Shown: in pieces, positions 58,441 to 64,000 of the stretch | Layout: each line of letters opens with the position of its first letter | Numbering within the stretch: position 1 is the stretch's first letter | Assembly (NCBI GenBank): GCA_016098155.1 | Contig: JAAAJB010000067.1 | Coordinates: 24,320-88,319 of the forward strand | Reading direction: 5' to 3' | Origin: Actinomortierella ambigua | Taxonomy: Eukaryota > Mortierellomycota > Mortierellomycetes > Mortierellales > Mortierellaceae | DNA length: 64,000 nucleotides | The notes under the pieces: model-generated | Databases searched by the model: none | The model's input: only the letters and a program-made list of their open reading frames with translations | What the model was told of the DNA's origin: nothing | Program-made: the position numbers and the translations under genes

Positions 58441-60619
58441 AGTGGTAAGTTATCGGTACATGGCGAAGCCTGTGATGTATACAGGTCTAAGAAGTCTGGC
58501 GCCGCTCCTTCCAAGCGTGGCTAAACGAGAGGCAAATAAAGCGAGCAAAGGTCTCATCTCCCAGCAGAGATCATGTTCATTTTCAATCCATGTAATTTTA
58601 TCTTGGGAAAAAAATAAACAAGATGAATGATCAAGGACTTGAAAATCACGTTCCACGACTTGACCACCTCATTGCTGACAGATGGGGGGGGGTCAGGCTC
58701 CTCTCGCTTAACCTCGCCCCCCCCCGCCCATGGGCTATATATTATGCATACATATCATCATACTATTTATGCCGTCTCTTCGCTCTTACTTTGATTGTAC
58801 AATGTGTGCGATGGATATGGTGTGGTTGTGAGTGTGTTGGCATAAACGACGCTCGTGGGCAAAAGAGCCTCGTGAGTGATATATTTGCAATTTTGCGAAG
58901 CCCAAAAGCGCTGAACCCCATTTTTGCAGGCACGGGAGAGGGTGGCTGATGAGTTTTCCAATCAGTGAGACTAGAGTGTCCGATGGATCATCATGGTGTG
59001 TGGTACACACAGTACCACAGTAGTACTACTAGTCCTGTAGTCTACAGCAGTACATGGTACCCCGTCGGGTGCATTCATCATGGACTGGACTTTCCATGCC
59101 ATGGGAAAGTGTAGAAGATTGACTTTAAGTAGTCTAAGATGTCAAATCGCTCTCTAGCCCACATGGACAAAGAAACACAGGAATCGCAGGAAGCAAGCAA
59201 AGAAAGACACAAGTGGAGGGTACCAAAAGTCAGATGAGGGGGGTGAGTACAGAACGACGAGAAGAACTAGAGACCCCTACGCCCCCCTCCCTTTGTTTCT
59301 TCTTTCCATGGAAGCTTTCCCTCAGGGCGGTTGACGACGCTTATGCCAATAATGATTCGCCGCTGTCACTCGCGACTCTCGGTGGTGGTAGATTAACGAC
59401 AGACAATCTGTGGGTGGCCCATTCTCACTTTCCCTCCCGTTTTCTCCTCTTTCACTCCCTCTCACTCCATCCCTCTCACTCCATCTCCGGCCACCCCCGT
59501 TTACCTGCGCTTGCTTGTCCTCACCCTGGCGACTCCTTTTCCAATCTCATCTCATCCTTGTCCTCAGCATGCCCCCTTTCCCCCCACAAAAAGGGCCCAT
59601 GTATGTATATACAAAACAATCCATGTACCAGGTATTATTTAATGTACCGCAAAAACAGAACCAGAGAAAAAATGCCTCGCTGTGCCACACATTCTAGATG
59701 GATTTGTGTTATTCACATCCGACCACCACCCTCTTTCATCTCTTATCTGTCCGACCCAACCTTGATCGATATATGCTCTCTCCCCATTTCTCTTTTTTCT
59801 TTTTCGTTCCCTGTGGGATAGGAAACGAAGGAAAATGAGGCAAGTGGGTTTGACGGACTTCTTGTCTTTCTAATTCGTCGAGAACCAATGCCCTCGCCAG
59901 CCAATAATCATACGAGGTTTGTGCATCCCCTGGACCCTTATTTCTTCTGTTGGTTCCCTCGCGATCGTACCACCGAACACAACACGGATTTCTCGAGGGC
60001 AAATTGTCATTTGTTGTTGATGTCCAGCCTTGTCGATGCTGCAAAAGACACTCGCTCCACTCTGTGAACCAGCCACCCACACGAGGTGATTTTGCGCCGG
60101 GGATTGGCCGACAGTGCTCACGAATTTTGCAATCCCACCAACTCTGTCCATCCCATCCAAACAAACTGCAGGTCTTGCCAAAACCCCGAGCGCCCACATA
60201 TGCAAATAAACAAAAAAAACAAAAAAAGAAACAGTCGACATTCTACCCTCGGTAAGAATTTTCCACATGTCTCTTTCCTCGGGCACTCAAGGGGGTTTTC
60301 GTGAGCCTCGAACTGGTGAGCTGAGCATTACGTTGACATAGACCCTTCAACTCCAGAAGCTGTTCGGAGACATGTTTTTCTTGCTTGGACCAAAAGAGGG
60401 CGAAGATGCTGGGAAAACGCGCCCCCTGCGTCATCCCCCCCTGCCCGCTATCCCCTCCCTCTCTTCGACTTTCCTTCTCGATGGATGGCAACACAACGAT
60501 CAACACCACCATCGTGCCATCACCATCATCATCATCATTAAATCACATATCATAACAAAATAAAAAAAACCACATCAAATTGATTATCGAACAATGATGT
60601 GAAAATGCGTTTTGATTGT
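58441..60619. other. Gene-poor region with two unresolved overlapping frames
   Basis: No confident gene. Positions 58990-59105 contain many short palindromes built around GTAC. On the minus strand, two frames overlap between 59736 and 60286. One (ending 59870) opens with a hydrophobic, signal-like segment and contains NHLVWVAGSQSGASVF. The other is Trp/Cys-rich, with VGGWFTEWSECLLQ. Neither has a family I recognise. Confidence 0.4.
58990..59105. repeat. Cluster of short GTAC-centred inverted repeats
   Basis: Includes TGTGTGGTACACACA, AGTAGTACTACT, ACTAGT, TGTAGTCTACA and CATGGTACC within about 110 bp, followed by CCATGCCATGG. The density of dyads is unusual for the window. Confidence 0.5.
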
Positions 60620-61974
60620 TCAGAAATTGTAATCCAACTCTTCTCCGTACTCCTCTTCCTCGCCTTCCTCGAGATCTCCGGCGCTTGCTGCTCGCGTGAC
60701 AGTGGGTGCAAGGCCTTTTGCCCTAGACATGATTGAAGCGTAGAGAGACGCGCCGATGCCTCCCCCTCCTCCTCCCTCTGTTTCGGCTGCTACTCCGGCC
60801 GCTGCTCTGGTTCCAGCTGCAGAAGGCAAAGGTGTTGTTGAAATAGACTTCTCTTCCTCATCTTCCTCGCCTTCCGCGTCTTCCTCGTCATCGTCTCCCT
60901 CTTCCCCATCCTCTTCCTCGTCATCCTCTGAATCGCTATGCTGCTGCTGTCGTAATGTCTCGGCTGTTCCCCCGCCGCCGCCACCCCCAAAGTAGCCCAT
61001 CAGGCTAGACGCCCCCGTGTACAACAGCGATGACCAACTTCCTCCCTCATACACCGGACCGGACCTGCTTCGCTCTCGCGCGGTTTGTTGCAAGGGACGA
61101 GCGTGGTGACGCATTGGTACATCCATGCTCACCGTCCGAGTGCGGCTGAGGGGGGAAGAAGAAGAAGACGACAAAGACAGCGAAGGAGGGGGCAACACCG
61201 ACAATGTGTCGTCCTCTTCCTCTGCCTTATCGTCGTCATCCTCCCCTTTCTCCTCTTTAGCCCAAAAGCCCATGCTATTATTGCCCTTGGTCCGACTAGC
61301 CTCTGGCGGGAAGCCTCCCGGCAGCAGCAGCAGGGAGGGCCTAGCACTGCCGGCAGTGTCGAGGGCGGTCTGTGAAAATGCTGTATTCGTCCGCTTCTCT
61401 GCTGACTTCCTCTTCTTCTTTCGACTCAGCGCGGTCTCTTGGTCCGACAGTGACCCGCCGACATCGTCGTCGCTGTTGTTGGTGTCGTTGCCGCTACCGT
61501 TGTCGCTATTATCACCATTTTTGTGGCCACTACCGCCGCCGGTGATCGCGCCATCGACCCTCTTGAGGATCGATGTCGTCAGATGGCTTAGCATCTCCCG
61601 TGGGTCGATCGTCGGATGGTGCGAGGACGAGGTCGTCGTGGAGGTCGACACACTGGACACCGTCCGTGTGCGCTTGGGTTCCATGCTGAAGAGAGGAGAC
61701 GCGGGGCCTGCCGAAGAAGGGGATGAGGCGGTGGTGGAGGAGGACACCATCAAGGTTGGTTCTGCCCTGGTGTGGTCACCACTGCTAATACTACTAACAC
61801 TACTACAGTCATTACCACCCTTCAAAGCAAGGTGCATGGTTTTGGTGTTTGGCGAGTTGGTGGCGGCTTGGGTCAACACCACCGGAAGGGTGGTCGTCAA
61901 GGGTATAAGATGGTCTCGACCTGATGTGTGGCCGACCTTGCCATTGGCCATGCTTAGGCCCTCTGACTGTTCCA

Positions 61975-62005
<31 letters not shown>

Positions 62006-63662
62006 GCTACTGTTGCTGTTGTTCTTGATGGCAAGATCCATCATCTTGAGTTCCTGGTTCAAAGCATCCTCGCCCCCAACATAGGAAGACGCTGTCGATA
62101 TGGTGGTAATCTCTGAAGGAGGATTGCTGCGATTCTCCAGCTGTTGTTCTTCAAGGGGGGCGAGCGCTCCTTGCTTCTCAAAGATCCTGCTGTTACTACT
62201 ATTTGTGTTGGAAATCCACAACGGGTCGCTTTCCAAGCGCAGTAATCCACGCCGCTCAGCCACCTTAATGGCTGCTCGCCTCTTTTCCAGGATTGCTGCC
62301 TCTTCCTGATGTTGCAACGCCTCCTCCTGCGCCGCCAGCTCCCGAGCAATACGCTCCTATTTGTCAATTGCAGGTCAGATTCATAAAAAAAGAAAAAAAA
62401 AAAAGAGTATGAAAAAAGTTGATCCTGTCACTGGATACACGATGGGTAGGAAGGAAAACTCATTACCGCGAGAAATAACGTGCAACCAAGCTCCCTCTCT
62501 TCCTTTCCTCACCCCTGTGGCTCTTTTTGGCCTTTTTGTTTTCATGCAGCTGTAGTAGTAGTAATAAAAGTAGTACCTGCTCAGCAATCAATGCGTCTAC
62601 ATCCAAGACTTCCTCTGCGTCCGCCTCACCCAGCTCATTGCTTGGGTCACCTTCAAGCCATCCGGACCGCCTCCGTTGGTTGGTTTTGGCCTGCGGTCCT
62701 TGTGAAGGTGGGTTGTCCGATCGTTTGGATAGTGATCCAAACGAAAAGAGTCTGTATGGTCGAGCTGGCGGCGTCGCTGGACGACCGTTGCGGCCGTTAT
62801 CGTTATCATTGCTGTTGATGTTGCTGTTGTTGTTGTTGCTACCGTTCTCCTTGCCATTGCTCCTGATTGTTGACAGTGTGCCTACATGTGCTCCGGTCGC
62901 ACTCCTACTGCTAGGCGGCTGACGTCCACCAACACCACTACCACTACCACCACGACCCGCGACACGGGCCTTCCTTGTAGCTCGGCCCAAGAGCCGGTCC
63001 TGCTCGCGATCATCCTCATCATCCTCATCATATTCCTCGTCCTCGCCACTCGCTCCCATGTCGCCTTTGACTTGATCATCTGCCCTTCGTCCTCTGTTGT
63101 TTCTTCTGTCTTCCTGGCTGTTACTGCCGCCTTGGAAGGACTGGAATGGAATGGGCTTGCGAGATGAATGTTGTGGGCTGTGGCGGTACGCTGCTGGGCC
63201 GTTTGTGCACTGCGAAGGCCATTTCGCCCTCCGTCGCCCATCTCCTCCTTCTTCCTCGGTCACCTCTTCCTCCTCTTCTTCTTCTTCTTCGTGTCCTGCA
63301 TGATCGTCGTTGTCGTCGTCGTCATTATCGTCGTTGTCGTCGTCTTCCCGATACGGTTGAGATTGAAGGACCCCAATTTCGAGGCCTGGACCTGACCGCG
63401 TGCTGCTACTGCTACTGCTGCTTCGGCTATGACTGTGTGACTGGGAATGGTGGTGGTGGTGGCTCTTGAAGAAGGAATACCCTTGTGGGTGGTAGTGGAG
63501 CCGGTGTGAGCGACGGTGACGGTAGTCATCATGCTCATCGTCTGAAAAGTCCTCAACACCGGAATCTTGATCAGGGTAGAATGCCCTGGAGGACAGATTG
63601 TCTCGTTGTCGCCTTGGCAGGCATGAACAACAGAAGAGGGACGACAGGTGACGGGATGTCAT
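60620..63662 (-). CDS. Large acidic, disordered protein of unknown function
   Basis: Two exons (63662-62577, 62356-60620) give 940 residues. The N-terminus MTSRHLSSLFCCSCLPRRQR has a Cys cluster beside basic residues that could be palmitoylated (inference). The rest of exon 1 alternates His/Ser runs, Asp/Asn/Glu runs (DDNDDNDDDDNDD, EEEEEEEEEV) and basic patches. The one likely structured part spans the join: DVDALIAEQ|ERIARELAAQEEALQHQEEA, then EKRRAAIKVAERRGLLRLE, a charged coiled coil. Exon 2 then has a poly-Asn run (TTG repeats on plus at 61977-62007), Ser/Thr stretches, a hydrophobic-aromatic YTGASSLMGYFGGG, acidic Glu/Asp runs, and ends with SLYASIMSRAKGLAPTV and EYGEELDYNF. No known domain is seen. 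The splice join is GT-AG (GTACTA donor) and in phase. Confidence 0.75.
61977..62007. repeat. TTG triplet run (poly-asparagine in the minus-strand gene)
   Basis: About ten TTG units on plus, reading AAC/AAT asparagine codons in the disordered protein. Confidence 0.8.
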
Positions 63663-64000
63663 GACCTAGTCTTCTAAAACGAACTGCACGAGAGCGGTTG
63701 CGAGGGCAGAGGGGGTTGCGAAAAAAAAGGGAGGGAAAATGGTTGAGCTCTGTTCAACTTTGTTCGTTGCCCCAACTGCTGCTGCCAGTAAAACAAAAAA
63801 AAACTAGGGTATAGGTGCTGGTGGCAAGAGAAAGTGGAAATCAAGAGACGAGGAGAGGCAATGACATGCAGACGAGGCGAATGGGGAAAGAACGAGGAGA
63901 AGGTTGTTCCACATTGACAATTGGTGTTCAACTTTTTTTTTTTTTTTTTTTTTTTGGGCTAGTTTGTCCGCCAGGGGAGGGGGTCTTTTTTTTTTTTTTT
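63663..64000. other. Upstream region of the disordered-protein gene, poly-T rich
   Basis: Promoter side of the minus-strand gene. It contains two long T runs on plus (about 63931-63955 and 63987-64000). No gene is seen before the window ends. Confidence 0.6.

Noticed and set aside
60265..60345. A tRNA-like B-box (AGTTCGAGGCT) on the minus strand
   Set aside because: The flanking bases do not form a five-pair T stem, and no A box or cloverleaf could be drawn.

Overview
This is a 64 kb piece of a nuclear fungal genome. Almost every gene is split by short introns, mostly 90-300 nt, with GTATG or GTAAG donors and YAG acceptors. The proteins include fungal or eukaryotic core factors: DASH subunit Dam1, farnesyltransferase alpha, Rlp24, Pam18, Afg3, eIF3d and soluble Dpm1. 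Other proteins look animal-like and are absent from yeasts: an ITFG2-type KICSTOR propeller protein, an attractin/MEGF8-like receptor, and a PMCA pump with a calmodulin-type tail. Together with many Ser/Thr/Gln/Asn-rich low-complexity tails, this suggests an early-diverging fungus, most likely Mucoromycota/Mortierellomycotina. That placement is an inference.

Layout, left end: the 3' end of an unknown gene (+, 1-461); a WW-domain protein with a His/Lys-rich tail (-, 722-2269); an intronless secreted protein (+, 3602-5080); a Kelch-BTB protein (-, 5770-8609) whose stop is followed by 151 more in-frame codons; a protein-L-isoaspartate methyltransferase (-, 10162-11394, one GC-AG intron); a very large eIF4E-family protein (-, 12070-15935); a small MICOS Mic12-like protein (-, 16825-17264); and Dpm1 (-, 17479-18910).

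Centre: the attractin-like receptor (+, 20336-26071); Dam1 with a predicted winged-helix C-terminus (-, 26250-27678), divergent from an F-box/LRR gene (+, 28024-29742); farnesyltransferase alpha (-, 29971-31475), divergent from a 2084-residue ITFG2-like gene (+, 32235-39253). An assembly gap lies inside one ITFG2 intron.

Right: Afg3 (-, 39628-42151) is divergent from eIF3d (+, 42606-44678), and Pam18 (-, 44936-45683) is divergent from Rlp24 (+, 46076-47050). A gene-poor stretch with poly-C/poly-T tracts follows, then a second F-box/LRR gene (+, 50311-51771), the PMCA-type Ca2+-ATPase (-, 52719-56859), another gene-poor stretch, and an acidic disordered protein of unknown role (-, 60620-63662).

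There is no operon-like logic. Two divergent pairs each join a mitochondrial import or quality-control gene to a translation or ribosome-assembly gene over less than 460 bp. I found no tRNA, rRNA, CRISPR or transposon. Intron-exon joins were made by hand from reading-frame continuity, splice signals and fit to the protein family. They have not been tested against RNA.
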